From contig JAFTTH010000030.1 of assembly GCA_017466885.1 (NCBI GenBank), forward strand, positions 1-64,000: a DNA stretch of 64,000 nt. The letters are read 5' to 3'. Position numbers and translations under genes: made by a program. The first letter of the stretch is position 1. Each line of letters begins with the position of its first letter. The stretch comes from Oscillospiraceae bacterium (GTDB lineage Bacteria; Bacillota; Clostridia; Oscillospirales; Ruminococcaceae). The notes below the pieces were generated by a model. The model saw nothing but the letters and a program-made list of their open reading frames with translations. It ran no database searches and had not been told where the DNA came from. Below, one piece after another: positions 27,032 through 35,816 of the stretch.

Positions 27032-28048
27032 ATGATTTCAGAGTACACACTGACAGAACACGATAGGTCCTTTTTTGCGGAGCAGATCGATTCCCGGCTT
27101 CCGCAGAAAATTTGGGATATTCACCAGCATATCTCTTTAGAGAAGAATATCGGGGATATTCCCCCGGAAATGTATGCCGCGGATTGGGCCATTCAATGCG
27201 GTGCCGCAATGACGGCGGAGGAATACCGCCGCTTTTCCGCAGATATCTATCCCGGGAGAGAGGTTCATTCCACCGCCTTCGGGGCAGTAATCAAGGGCGG
27301 CAATCACGCCGGACATAATCAGTATATCGCATCCCTTGTCCGGGACAAAAAGCTGGATGCCGGTTTTATGATCCTTGATCCCTCGGTCAGCGCTGAGGAA
27401 ACCGCCCGGATTTATGATGAAGGCGGCTTTTCGGGCTATAAGCCTTACGCGGATATGGTCGCCTGTGCAAAAGCAGCTGATATTACCTTCCCGGAGTTTA
27501 TGCCGGATGCCCATATGAAGGTGCTCAATGACCGGAAGGGGATCCTGATGCTCCATGTTCCCCGGGCGGGTCGGTTGCCGGATGACCGGAATATCCGGGA
27601 ACTGAAGGAGCTGCGGCAAAAATTCCCCGATATCACCATTATTATTGCCCATATGGGTCGGAGCTATTGCCCGGCGCATTTCCTGGAGGCTATGGAGAAG
27701 CTGGGGTCGGATGTGAATGCCTTCCATTATGATTTTGCGGCTGTTTTAAATCCTGCAGTCATTGAGGCGGCATTGGAGCATCTGAACCACGATCAGATCC
27801 ATTACGGTACCGACCTGCCGGTCTTTTGGTGGCACGGGCGCCGTCAATGGACCGAAACCTCTTACCGCAATCTTGCCCGGGAGAATTTCCCCTGGAATCA
27901 GCATGTGGAAGGAAAAGAGGTGGAGGAAGGGTATACCCTCTTCCTCTATGAGCAGTTGAAGAACCTCCTGGATGTAACCGGCCAGGCTCCCAATGCGACA
28001 GAGCTTCGGGAAAAGATTTTCTATCGAAACAGTGCAGCGCTTTTTTGA
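27032..28048 (+). CDS. Amidohydrolase-family protein
   Basis: The product is 338 residues. It has the metal-dependent amidohydrolase TIM-barrel pattern: WDIHQHIS (HxH-like metal site), IIIAHMGRSYCPAHF (metal His) and HYGTDLPVFWW (final metal-binding Asp). These enzymes hydrolyse lactones, amides or similar bonds or decarboxylate sugar-derived acids. GGGAG lies 9 nt upstream of the ATG. As first gene of the rightward operon it could act as a lactonase on the product of the oxidoreductase at 29563, which is inference from context. It is distinct from uronate isomerase, which is longer. Confidence 0.75.
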   Translation: MISEYTLTEHDRSFFAEQIDSRLPQKIWDIHQHISLEKNIGDIPPEMYAADWAIQCGAAMTAEEYRRFSADIYPGREVHSTAFGAVIKGGNHAGHNQYIASLVRDKKLDAGFMILDPSVSAEETARIYDEGGFSGYKPYADMVACAKAADITFPEFMPDAHMKVLNDRKGILMLHVPRAGRLPDDRNIRELKELRQKFPDITIIIAHMGRSYCPAHFLEAMEKLGSDVNAFHYDFAAVLNPAVIEAALEHLNHDQIHYGTDLPVFWWHGRRQWTETSYRNLARENFPWNQHVEGKEVEEGYTLFLYEQLKNLLDVTGQAPNATELREKIFYRNSAALF

Positions 28049-28104
28049 TGTTTCCGAAAAAATGCTGCTGAAATTTGACCCTTTTAAAGGAGTTGTGATG
28101 TAAG

Positions 28105-29493
28105 ATGAAGAAGGTAAAAGTAGGCTTGCTTCCCCTTTATGTGAAGCTGTATGATGATTCCCTCCCTTATATGCGTCCGAAGGTAGAGGCGTTTTATGAG
28201 GAGATTGCAGAAAAGCTGGAGCAGGAGGAAAAACTGGAGGTTGTCCGTGCGCCGATCTGCCGGCTGGAGAATGAGTTCCAGGCGGCTCTCGACCGGTTTG
28301 TCCGGGAGGAGGCCTCGGCGGTCATTACCCTCCATCTGGCCTATTCTCCCTCCCTGGAGTCGGAAAAGCCCCTGGCAAATTGCCCCCTGCCGATCCTTGT
28401 TTTGGATACGACCCCCAGCTGTGATTTCTCCCCCTTCAATTCCATTGCCGATATTGATTATAACCATGGAATCCACGGCGTTCAGGATATGTGCAGTCTG
28501 CTGATCCGGAACGGAAAGCCTTTTGAGATATTTGCGGGGCACTATCGTTGCTCGGATGTCTGCAACCGTGTTGCCAATGCCGCCAAAGCAAAAGCCGCCG
28601 CCAAAGCGATGCGGTCTGCCCGGGTGGGGATTGTGGGTGAGCCCTTTGCCGGAATGGGAGATTTCCGTGTTCCTTATGAGAACCTCAAGCGGGATATCGG
28701 GATGGAGGTCCTTCCCTTCGATATGTCCACCGTCAACGATCGGGTAAAAGCCGTGTCGGAGGATCGGGTGGCCGCTCTGTGGCAGGAGGATAGCCGGAAG
28801 TATCTCAACGACGGTGTTTCGGAAGAGTTACATAACGATGTTTCCCGGGTCTCCCTGGCGATTGACGATTGGATCAAAGAGGAAAAGCTCTCTGCTTTTT
28901 CCATCAACTTCCTTGCTACCGGAAAGAATGGTCTGCCTTATATGCCCTTTGACCGTCCCTGCCGCGCAATGGAGGAGGGAATCGGGTATGCCGGCGAGGG
29001 CGATGTGATGACAGCCGCTTTTGTGGGCGCTCTGCTTTCTTCCTGGCCGGAATCCACCTTTGCCGAGATGTTCTGCCCCGACTGGCTGCGGAATACCGTA
29101 TTCCTCAGCCATATGGGTGAGTATAACCTGGCGGTTTCGGAGCGGACTCCTACCATGCGTGTGAAAAACTTCCCCTTCACCGAGGCAGGAAATCCCTTTA
29201 CCGTTATGGCCCCGATGAAGGGCGGCAAGGCGGTCTTTTTGGATCTTGCCCCCGCCGGAGACGGCGAGTATACCCTCATCGCCGCGGACGGTGAGATGCT
29301 GACCGTTCCCAAGGAACACAATATGATCGATCTGGTGCACGGGTGGTTCTCTCCCGCAGAGGATCTTGCCACCTTCCTGGAGGAGTATAGCCGTGTTGGC
29401 GGTACCCACCACGGCGCCTTGGTTTACGGTGTGGATGCGGAAGCCTTCGCAAGCTTTGCGGCAGAGTTTGGATGGAACTTCGTCCGGATTTAA
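28105..29493 (+). CDS. L-fucose/L-arabinose isomerase-family protein
   Basis: The product is 462 residues. The N-terminal VKVGLLPLYVKLYD and the later GIVGEPFAGMGDF and HNDVSRVSLAIDDW region are typical of the FucI/AraA-like superfamily, which interconverts aldoses and ketoses with a divalent metal. It is shorter than authentic FucI (about 590) and AraA (about 500) and should be treated as a family member with unknown sugar. An AAAGGAG site lies 12 nt upstream; in between is an ATG immediately followed by TAA (28098-28103). The next gene encodes an NAD-dependent sugar oxidoreductase. Confidence 0.75.
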   Translation: MKKVKVGLLPLYVKLYDDSLPYMRPKVEAFYEEIAEKLEQEEKLEVVRAPICRLENEFQAALDRFVREEASAVITLHLAYSPSLESEKPLANCPLPILVLDTTPSCDFSPFNSIADIDYNHGIHGVQDMCSLLIRNGKPFEIFAGHYRCSDVCNRVANAAKAKAAAKAMRSARVGIVGEPFAGMGDFRVPYENLKRDIGMEVLPFDMSTVNDRVKAVSEDRVAALWQEDSRKYLNDGVSEELHNDVSRVSLAIDDWIKEEKLSAFSINFLATGKNGLPYMPFDRPCRAMEEGIGYAGEGDVMTAAFVGALLSSWPESTFAEMFCPDWLRNTVFLSHMGEYNLAVSERTPTMRVKNFPFTEAGNPFTVMAPMKGGKAVFLDLAPAGDGEYTLIAADGEMLTVPKEHNMIDLVHGWFSPAEDLATFLEEYSRVGGTHHGALVYGVDAEAFASFAAEFGWNFVRI

Positions 29494-29562
29494 CAATCTG
29501 TTCCTCGCGGCACTGCCGTTTGGATATAAAAGCGAAAAAGAAACACTTAGGAGAGGTTTGTT

Positions 29563-30912
29563 ATGGCAAAGATTAAAGTTGGCGTTTTGGGCGCTGCAAG
29601 AGGCCGTTCGATGATTGATGTTCTGTTCTCCCATCCCGAGGCAGAATTGGTTGCGGTTTGTGATTGGTTCCGGCCTTTGCTGGATAGCGTTGGAGAGGCG
29701 GCGGAGGAGAAGGGCCTGAAGGTTGCACTTTATGATGATTTTGAAGATTTCATCAAATGCGATATGGATGCTGTTGTTTTAGCAAACTTCGCCAATGAGC
29801 ACGCCCCCTTCGCCATCCGTTTGCTCAAGGCCGGTTTCCACGTAATGAGTGAGGTTCTTCCTTGCGCATCTATGGCGCAGGCAGTTGAGCTGATCGAGGC
29901 GGTAGAGGAAAGCGGAAAGGTCTATGCTTACGCAGAAAACTATTCCTATTCCACCAAAACCTTTGAAATGTGGCAGCGCTATGAGCGGGGCGATATCGGT
30001 GAGATTATGTACGCCGAAGGCGAGTACATCCACGATTGCACCGGTTGCTGGGATGAGTTGACCCGGGGTGAGCGGGATCACTGGAGAAACCTCAGCTATT
30101 CCACCTTCTACTGCACCCACAGTATTGCTCCGATCCTGACCATTACCGGCCGTCGCCCGGTGCAGGTTGTGGGATTTGAGACCTTCGCTCCGGATTATGC
30201 GGTTGCAGTCGGTCAGGCAAAGGGTTGCGGCGGTATTGAGATGATTACCCTGGATAACGGTGCGATTGCCCGGAGCCTCCATGCTGAGTTCCGCAGAGAG
30301 CCGGGAAATACCAGCTACGTTCTGAACGGTACCCGGGGCACTATGGAAACCAACCGTATGAACGATACAACGATGTCGATCTATCGTGTTGAGGAAGAGA
30401 AGCCGATGCAGGAGTATACTCCCACACAGGCCGTTGCTCCTGAGCTTGCTCAGAAGTTCTCTGGCCACGGCGGTGCAGACTTCTATCCGACCCATTTCTT
30501 CCTGGAGAAGATTCTCGGTCGCCCCGATGGCGATAAATACAGCATTGACGTTTATCAGGCGGTAGATATGGGAATCTGCGGCATTCTGGCCTACCGTTCC
30601 ATCCTCAACGGAAATATTCCCATTGCGGTTCCCGATCTCCGCGATCCTGCGCAGAGAGATGCCTACCGGAATGACCATGCCTGCACCAACCCGGCAGAAG
30701 CGGGAGATCAGCTCTGGCCGATCAACTCCAAGAAGGACTTCCATATTCCCGATGAGGTTTATGACAACCAGAAGAAGGCCTGGAAGGAAAAGAATCTGAA
30801 GAGAGCGGAAGAAGCGGCAAAAAAGGCAGCGGAGGACGCTGAAAAAGCAGCGAAGGCGGCAGAAAAAGCGGCGTTGGCTGCAGAGCGGATGAAAGAGTTG
30901 ATGGCAGACTAA
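29563..30912 (+). CDS. Gfo/Idh/MocA-family sugar oxidoreductase with charged C-terminal tail
   Basis: The product is 449 residues. The N-terminal Rossmann fold reads KVGVLGAARGRSMIDVL, and a GFHVMSEVLPCASMAQAVEL segment corresponds to the conserved EKP-type loop, here E-V-L-P. The family oxidises sugars or inositols with NAD(P). The last about 45 residues are almost entirely Ala, Lys and Glu (AEEAAKKAAEDAEKAAKAA), a probable coiled coil not normal for the family. AGGAGAGG precedes the ATG. In this operon it probably supplies the oxidised or epimerised sugar for the isomerase-like and kinase proteins. Confidence 0.8.
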   Translation: MAKIKVGVLGAARGRSMIDVLFSHPEAELVAVCDWFRPLLDSVGEAAEEKGLKVALYDDFEDFIKCDMDAVVLANFANEHAPFAIRLLKAGFHVMSEVLPCASMAQAVELIEAVEESGKVYAYAENYSYSTKTFEMWQRYERGDIGEIMYAEGEYIHDCTGCWDELTRGERDHWRNLSYSTFYCTHSIAPILTITGRRPVQVVGFETFAPDYAVAVGQAKGCGGIEMITLDNGAIARSLHAEFRREPGNTSYVLNGTRGTMETNRMNDTTMSIYRVEEEKPMQEYTPTQAVAPELAQKFSGHGGADFYPTHFFLEKILGRPDGDKYSIDVYQAVDMGICGILAYRSILNGNIPIAVPDLRDPAQRDAYRNDHACTNPAEAGDQLWPINSKKDFHIPDEVYDNQKKAWKEKNLKRAEEAAKKAAEDAEKAAKAAEKAALAAERMKELMAD

Positions 30913-30943
30913 TTTTTCCATGGAATCGGAGGAATCATGGCGT

Positions 30944-32380
30944 ATGTTCGTGATAGGACTTGATGTTGGCACAACCGGCACGAAAGCGATCCTTTTCGAT
31001 GAAACCGGAAAAATTCACGGGCAGGGATATTTGGAATACGATCTGAATGTCCGGCCTGGGGGATATGTGGAGCAGTCAGCTAAGGATTGGAAAAAGGCAA
31101 TCGTCCATGCGGTTCGCACGGCCTGCCGTGATGTGGCTCCGGAGTCGGTTGCGGCCATTGGCCTTTCTACCCAGGGCTCCAGCCTTGCGGTCTGCGACTC
31201 CGTTTCGGAGGCAGACAATGTAATTACCTGGATGGACGGAAGGGCCGTTGCTGAGGCGGAGACCTTGGCAACTGCCTTCGGGCCGGACGGAATGTATCGG
31301 AAGTCGGGTTGGCCGTCGGCCCCCGGTGGAGATGCTTCCAAGATCCTGTGGTTGAAAAACCGCGGAATGCTGACCGGGAAGGAAAAGTTTGTTTCCACCC
31401 TGTCTTATGCCAACCATTTTTTGACTGGGCGATATGCGACCGACCCAACAAACGGCGCAATCCGCCAGCTTTTTAGTGTGCCGGAGCGGAAATGGGATGA
31501 GGAGATCCTCTCCCATCTGGGAATCACGGAGGAATCTCTTCCGGAGGTCCTGCCCACCGGTGCCTTGGTTGGAAATCTAACGAAGGAAGCGGCCGGCGAG
31601 CTTGGACTGACAGAAGCGGTTCAGGTTTTCAACGGTGCTCACGATCAGTACTGTGCGGCGCTGGGGTGCGGAGCGGTTCGCCCCGGGGATATGATGCTTG
31701 CCACCGGCACAACGTGGGTAGTATTGGGGGTTACCGACCAACTTCGGTATACCAAATCCCATATCTGCCCGGGAGTCCATCCCGCCGGGGGATACGGTGC
31801 AATGGCATCCCAGGTCAATGCCGGATCGGCGTTGAAGTGGTGGCACAGTCAGACCGGAGATAGCTACAAAGCTTTTGACGAAGAGGCTCAAAAGCGGCAG
31901 GAGAGTGCGGCGGATCTTTTCTGGGTCCCTTATCTGGCAGGGTCAGGTTTTCCTGATCCTGATCCGGAAAAGCGTTCCAGGATCGTCGGACTGTCTCTCC
32001 ATCATGATAAATATGACCTTGCCCGTGCCTTGATGGAGGGTGTTGCGTTTGAAACGCGGCGGGTGATGGAAGAATATACCAGAGAGGGAATTAGTGCCGA
32101 TCGGTTGATGATGACCGGCGGTGCGACAAGGAGTGCTTTTTGGTCAGGGATCGTAGCGGCGGTTCTTTCTGAATGCAGCGTCTTCGTATCAGATTGTTCT
32201 GATACCTCCTGCCTGGGTGCGGCGATGATCGCCGCTGTGGGATGCGGAATGTATTCCTCGTTCCGGGAAGCGGGAGTAATGGGCGCCCTTCGGGAGTTGG
32301 AGCGTCCCGATCCTGAGGTAATTGATTACTACCAAAAGAAATACGAAACATATTGCCGGATTTTAAAGAGCACATACTGA
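30944..32380 (+). CDS. FGGY-family carbohydrate kinase (xylulokinase-like)
   Basis: The product is 478 residues from the ATG at 30944, with GGAGGA 10 nt upstream; an ATG at 30920 precedes that site. The start FVIGLDVGTTGTKAILFDETG is the FGGY phosphate-1 motif; GAHDQYCAALGCGAV and MMTGGATRSAFWSGIVA are the conserved ATPase-domain blocks. It phosphorylates a keto-sugar or polyol with ATP; xylulose is the commonest substrate of close relatives but the substrate here is open. It stands between the sugar oxidoreductase and a TIM-like isomerase, consistent with phosphorylation before isomerisation or cleavage. Confidence 0.85.
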   Translation: MFVIGLDVGTTGTKAILFDETGKIHGQGYLEYDLNVRPGGYVEQSAKDWKKAIVHAVRTACRDVAPESVAAIGLSTQGSSLAVCDSVSEADNVITWMDGRAVAEAETLATAFGPDGMYRKSGWPSAPGGDASKILWLKNRGMLTGKEKFVSTLSYANHFLTGRYATDPTNGAIRQLFSVPERKWDEEILSHLGITEESLPEVLPTGALVGNLTKEAAGELGLTEAVQVFNGAHDQYCAALGCGAVRPGDMMLATGTTWVVLGVTDQLRYTKSHICPGVHPAGGYGAMASQVNAGSALKWWHSQTGDSYKAFDEEAQKRQESAADLFWVPYLAGSGFPDPDPEKRSRIVGLSLHHDKYDLARALMEGVAFETRRVMEEYTREGISADRLMMTGGATRSAFWSGIVAAVLSECSVFVSDCSDTSCLGAAMIAAVGCGMYSSFREAGVMGALRELERPDPEVIDYYQKKYETYCRILKSTY

Positions 32381-32431
32381 TGGGTTCCCTATAATGCAAA
32401 ATCTGAATAATTTTTAGAGGAATGATTGAAA

Positions 32432-33142
32432 ATGAAACCCATCATTAAAACTCCGTATTTCGAAATCGGAACCAAAAACTATATCTATGGCGATAAGGTC
32501 CTCGAGTATGCTCTTGCGGCAGAAGAAGCTGCAAATAAGTATGACATTGATGTCCTGTTTATCACACCTGTGGTGGAAATCCGGCGCATCTGTGAGCATA
32601 CAAAGCGGCTGATTGTTCTTGCTCCGTATATGGATACCCTCTATCCCGGACGGGGAATGGCAGATATTCTCCCTGAGGCCATCAAGGCCGCCGGCGCAAA
32701 GGGTGTCGTGGTCAACCATTGCGAAAAGCCTATGAGTATTCCCGCCATCAAGAAAACGATTGAGCGGGCCAGAGAACTGGATCTTTTGGTGTTCGCCTGC
32801 GCGGATACCATTGCCGAAGCCAAGGCCATTGCTCAGTTGCACCCCGATATTATCAATCCCGAGCCCTCCGAGTTGATCGGCGGAACCGGCGGAGGAGTCA
32901 GCGATATGAGCTTTGTCCTGGAGTCTATCCGGGAGATCAAGGGGATTTACCCTGATATCCTGGTGGAGCAGGCTGCCGGCATCACCAACGGCCAGCAGGT
33001 GTATGACTTTATTATGGCCGGTTCTGAGGCGGCAGGCGCAGCATCGGGGATCATCAATGCCGCAGATCCCATTGCAATGATTGATGAAATGGTTGCGGCG
33101 ACCCGTCGGGCCGCTGATGACCTTGCCGCAATGAAAAAGTGA
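32432..33142 (+). CDS. Triose-phosphate-isomerase-like protein
   Basis: The product is 236 residues. Its general design resembles TPI-family barrels (KNYIYGDKVLEYALAAEEAA, VVVNHCEKPMS, and a phosphate-binding end QAAGITNGQQVYDFIMAG with GAASGI). The canonical TPI signature (AYEPVWAIGTG) is replaced by NPEPSELIGGTGGGVS, so a specialised isomerase, comparable to the erythrulose-phosphate isomerases of tetritol pathways, is more likely than the glycolytic enzyme. The ATG at 32432 follows AGAGGA. The next gene (yjbQ) starts 14 bp downstream. Confidence 0.75.
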   Translation: MKPIIKTPYFEIGTKNYIYGDKVLEYALAAEEAANKYDIDVLFITPVVEIRRICEHTKRLIVLAPYMDTLYPGRGMADILPEAIKAAGAKGVVVNHCEKPMSIPAIKKTIERARELDLLVFACADTIAEAKAIAQLHPDIINPEPSELIGGTGGGVSDMSFVLESIREIKGIYPDILVEQAAGITNGQQVYDFIMAGSEAAGAASGIINAADPIAMIDEMVAATRRAADDLAAMKK

Positions 33143-33156
33143 GAGGAGAGAACAAG

Positions 33157-33651
33157 ATGATTTATCGGGAAGAACTGCGTTTGCAATCCAATGATAAGGT
33201 ATGTACATTCCACGATGTAACGGATGAAGTCAAGCAGGTCGTTGCCCGCTCCGGGATCAAGGACGGTATCGTGGTGGTCTATTCGCACCATACAACCTGC
33301 TCTGTCATTACCCAGGAGTGCGCTTTTGATATGTCTATGACCGGACTGGAGACTCTCCAGCAGGATCTTGTGGATATTATGGATGAGATCGTTCCGGTTT
33401 GCAAAAGGGAAGGAATCTACCTGCATCCCGGCCCCAAGGCGCTGAAATTCGCCGAGGAGCACGACGAGGATGCCCGTGGCTGCCACAATACCGATGCCCA
33501 CCTCCGCTCCTCGATCATCGGCAGAAACGTCACGATCGTCCTTTGTGACGGGGAGGCTGATCTGGGAGAATTCGGCCGGATTCACTTCATTGACTTCGAC
33601 CAGACCCGTGCGAGAAAAAGGACTGTTCAGGTTATGGTAATGGGGGAATAA
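33157..33651 (+). CDS. yjbQ: YjbQ/UPF0047-family protein
   Basis: The product is 164 residues. UPF0047 hallmarks are HHTTCSVITQE, HNTDAHLRSSIIGRN (conserved His and Asp) and LCDGEADLGEFGRIHFIDFD. E. coli YjbQ has weak thiamine-phosphate synthase activity, which is unlikely to be its main role. The GAGAGGAG site starts at the stop of the previous gene, so the two are probably co-translated. Its presence as the last gene of a sugar operon suggests a metabolic role with the TPI-like enzyme. The family is well conserved but its physiological role is not settled. Confidence 0.85.
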   Translation: MIYREELRLQSNDKVCTFHDVTDEVKQVVARSGIKDGIVVVYSHHTTCSVITQECAFDMSMTGLETLQQDLVDIMDEIVPVCKREGIYLHPGPKALKFAEEHDEDARGCHNTDAHLRSSIIGRNVTIVLCDGEADLGEFGRIHFIDFDQTRARKRTVQVMVMGE

Positions 33652-33690
33652 ACCTGACTGTTCCGAACATAAGCGGCATTTTGCCGCAAA

Positions 33691-33734
33691 AAAGCCGCCC
33701 TCCAGTTCGGTAAGACCGGGGGGCGGTTCTTTTC
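33691..33734 (+). terminator. Intrinsic terminator after yjbQ
   Basis: GCCGCCCTCC pairs with GGGGGGCGGT (with G-U pairs), followed by TCTTTT. A smaller GCGGCA/TGCCGC hairpin precedes it. It separates the rightward operon from the converging glycosyltransferase gene. Confidence 0.75.
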
Positions 33735-33746
33735 CATTATGAAGCA

Positions 33747-35444
33747 TCAGGCCGGCAGATAGGCGAATAACAGGGTGGAGGAAAGGGCAAATACAGCGCC
33801 TGCCGCCGCCAACAGACCGTACGCCACCTTGCCGACGGTCCGTTTTTTGCCCAAAGGCTCGGATAACACTCCCAGCGCCGCGGCACCAATGGGAATCAGC
33901 ATCACCGCATAGCGGATGTTCATTGTGCAGGTGTGGGGGAAGGTGATGCAGAACTGCAGATAGGAGCATAGGGTCAGAAGTGCAGAACATCCCAAAAACA
34001 GAGCAATGGTTCGATTCTGCATTCCCTTGGCGCGGATGCAGTACCAAACAATTGCGGCGGCACCGGCCAGCATCAGCAGAAGATTCACAGTAAAGAGAAT
34101 GGGCGCGACAAAATCCACCGTTTCGTTGATCCCGCGGAAGGTGTATTCTCCAAAGACTGCAGTCTTAAACAGACCGATCCAGGGGTTGAACTCCAGGTAT
34201 TCCGCACCGAAGTATTCTCCGAAGGCGGAGTAAAGCTGCTCAAACTGGTAGAAGGAAAAATCGGTAAAGCGCTCCCAAAGGGAATGGAATCCCACGTATT
34301 GGTAGCTATCCTCCCCGAGATTGGGGACTGCACCGGGGGAAATTCCTCCGGTCAGGAAGTTCCGGACAGTCCAGAAAAGTCCCAGAGGGAAGCAGAGAGC
34401 CCCGAAGGCCAAAAACTGCTTGAAGTAGCTTCCCAACGCGCTCCGTCCCTCACGGGAAAGAAGCTTGGCCAGAAAGAGTGCCGCCACCGGAACAGCAAGA
34501 AGCGCAGCGGAGAGCTTGGTGGACATCCCCAGCCCAATACAGACTGCAAGGGGGAGAATGGTGCGGCAGGAAGGTGCTTTATACCACCGGACTGCCCAAA
34601 GAAGCGTCCCCAGCATAAAGGTGTTAACCAGCATATCATTATTGATGCTGCCACCCATAATAATAAAGGTAGGGTGGAAGGCAATCAGTACAAACGCAAA
34701 GAGCAACCCCTTGCCCTTCAACCCCAGCTCCCGGAATAACCGGTAGGAAAGAAGCATACATCCTCCGGAATAAAAGAGGGAGAGAATCTGGATCCGCTCC
34801 AGCGCAAGCTCCCAGGGGGTTCCCAAAAGAGTTTGCAGTCTCAGCCAAAGGGCCGCAATGGCGTGGCTGAGGGGTGGATGGTAAAACTGCCAGGTATAGG
34901 TCTCCTCTCCAACGGGAAGGCGGAAATTGTCATAAAGAAACTCAATATATCCCGAGTGGCCGATGCCGTTTCCGAAAACCTCAACGTCGTGCTGGCGGAC
35001 CTGCACCCCGGTATAAAGAGTGTAAAATAAACGGAGCAGAAGTCCGGCCGCTGCCAAAAGCAGGATGGCTCTTTGGACAGTAATCCGTTTCAGGAGCGCG
35101 AGGAAGATTGCAACCCCTCCCAAAAGAACCAGGGTGATTAGAAGCAGCTTGGTCAACGGTGCAGAGGAGCTGACCGCACGGCCGCCCGCCACCAGAAGAA
35201 GGAGCCCGCCGCCGACCGCAACCGTCCCTTTCAACCAAGGGGTTCCTTTGCATAGGAAAAGCACTCCCAGGATCCACCCGGCGGCAAGGATCAGCAGAAA
35301 GGAATATGCGCCGTACCGAGGGGCGGTGGGATCAAAGCAGGCGGATAGGCCAACGCAAACTGCGGCAAGCACCAGCCAGGGATGCATGGCAAACCGGCGC
35401 AGAAGGGAATCGGTATTTTCCTGAAGGGCCAGGAACGGCTTCAT
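33747..35444 (-). CDS. Polytopic membrane glycosyltransferase (GT39/ArnT-like)
   Basis: The product is 565 residues from the ATG at 35444, with GGGAGG seven nt upstream. About 12 hydrophobic helices are visible. The first large outer loop contains RQHDVEVFGNGIGHSGYIEF, followed by the HPPLSHAIAALWLRL segment; this is the usual position of the acidic catalytic site and donor-binding region in PMT/ArnT-type enzymes that use polyprenyl-phosphate sugars. It probably transfers a sugar to a protein or envelope glycan on the outside. It is transcribed alone, from a consensus promoter at 35494-35522. Confidence 0.75.
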   Translation of the reverse strand: MKPFLALQENTDSLLRRFAMHPWLVLAAVCVGLSACFDPTAPRYGAYSFLLILAAGWILGVLFLCKGTPWLKGTVAVGGGLLLLVAGGRAVSSSAPLTKLLLITLVLLGGVAIFLALLKRITVQRAILLLAAAGLLLRLFYTLYTGVQVRQHDVEVFGNGIGHSGYIEFLYDNFRLPVGEETYTWQFYHPPLSHAIAALWLRLQTLLGTPWELALERIQILSLFYSGGCMLLSYRLFRELGLKGKGLLFAFVLIAFHPTFIIMGGSINNDMLVNTFMLGTLLWAVRWYKAPSCRTILPLAVCIGLGMSTKLSAALLAVPVAALFLAKLLSREGRSALGSYFKQFLAFGALCFPLGLFWTVRNFLTGGISPGAVPNLGEDSYQYVGFHSLWERFTDFSFYQFEQLYSAFGEYFGAEYLEFNPWIGLFKTAVFGEYTFRGINETVDFVAPILFTVNLLLMLAGAAAIVWYCIRAKGMQNRTIALFLGCSALLTLCSYLQFCITFPHTCTMNIRYAVMLIPIGAAALGVLSEPLGKKRTVGKVAYGLLAAAGAVFALSSTLLFAYLPA

Positions 35445-35493
35445 AAGCACGCCTCCCTTTTTTGAAATTTCATCAGGCAAAACGCTTTCCACT

Positions 35494-35522
35494 ATTATAG
35501 CAGGAGAAAGCGGACGTGTCAA
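35494..35522 (-). promoter_or_regulatory. Consensus promoter of the membrane glycosyltransferase gene
   Basis: On the minus strand: TTGACA (35517-35522), 17-bp spacer, TATAAT (35494-35499), about 50 bp before the ATG. Confidence 0.85.
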
Positions 35523-35598
35523 TTTTCCCGCGAAAGAGGAGAAAAGGGAAAGGGACTCCTGATATTCAAAGTTTTTTTTGAAAAAAAGAAAAAAGTTG

Positions 35599-35627
35599 TT
35601 GACAATTCGATTCAGAGGTATTATAAT
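35599..35627 (+). promoter_or_regulatory. Consensus promoter of the tRNA pair
   Basis: TTGACA (35599-35604), 17-bp spacer, TATAAT (35622-35627), 27 bp before tRNA-Met. This is a perfect sigma-A consensus, as expected for a stable RNA. Confidence 0.92.
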
Positions 35628-35654
35628 ATAAAGGCGCTTTGCGAAGCGTAATAT

Positions 35655-35731
35655 GGCGGTATAGCTCAGTTGGCTAGAGCACGCGGTTCATACCCGCGGT
35701 GTCGTTGGTTCAAATCCGACTGCCGCTACCA
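35655..35731 (+). tRNA. tRNA-Met (CAT)
   Basis: A full 77-nt cloverleaf: acceptor GGCGGTA/TGCCGCT, D arm, anticodon stem CGCGG/CCGCG with loop TTCATAC (anticodon CAT), T arm GTTGG-TTCAAAT-CCGAC and encoded CCA. The acceptor starts with a G-U pair. An elongator Met is most likely; tRNA-Ile with a lysidine-modified CAT cannot be fully excluded. Confidence 0.9.
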
Positions 35732-35735
35732 AATC

Positions 35736-35810
35736 GGCCCGTTGGTCAAGCGGTCAAGACACCGCCCTTTCACGGCGGTAACACGAGTTCGATTCTCGTA
35801 CGGGTCACCA
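35736..35810 (+). tRNA. tRNA-Glu (TTC)
   Basis: A 75-nt cloverleaf with anticodon stem CCGCC/GGCGG and loop CTTTCAC (anticodon TTC), T loop TTCGATT and encoded CCA. It is separated from tRNA-Met by four bases, so the two are co-transcribed. Confidence 0.93.
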
Positions 35811-35816
35811 ACGGCG

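Noticed and set aside
25335..33142. myo-Inositol catabolic (iol) operon
   Set aside because: IolA-like and IolG-like proteins are present, but iolB, iolC, iolD and iolE are absent and the kinase is of the FGGY type.
34547..34556. CAAGGGGG as a third copy of the sigma-operon motif
   Set aside because: It lies inside the glycosyltransferase gene and lacks the ATAAAACC and GTAAGG blocks at the required distances.
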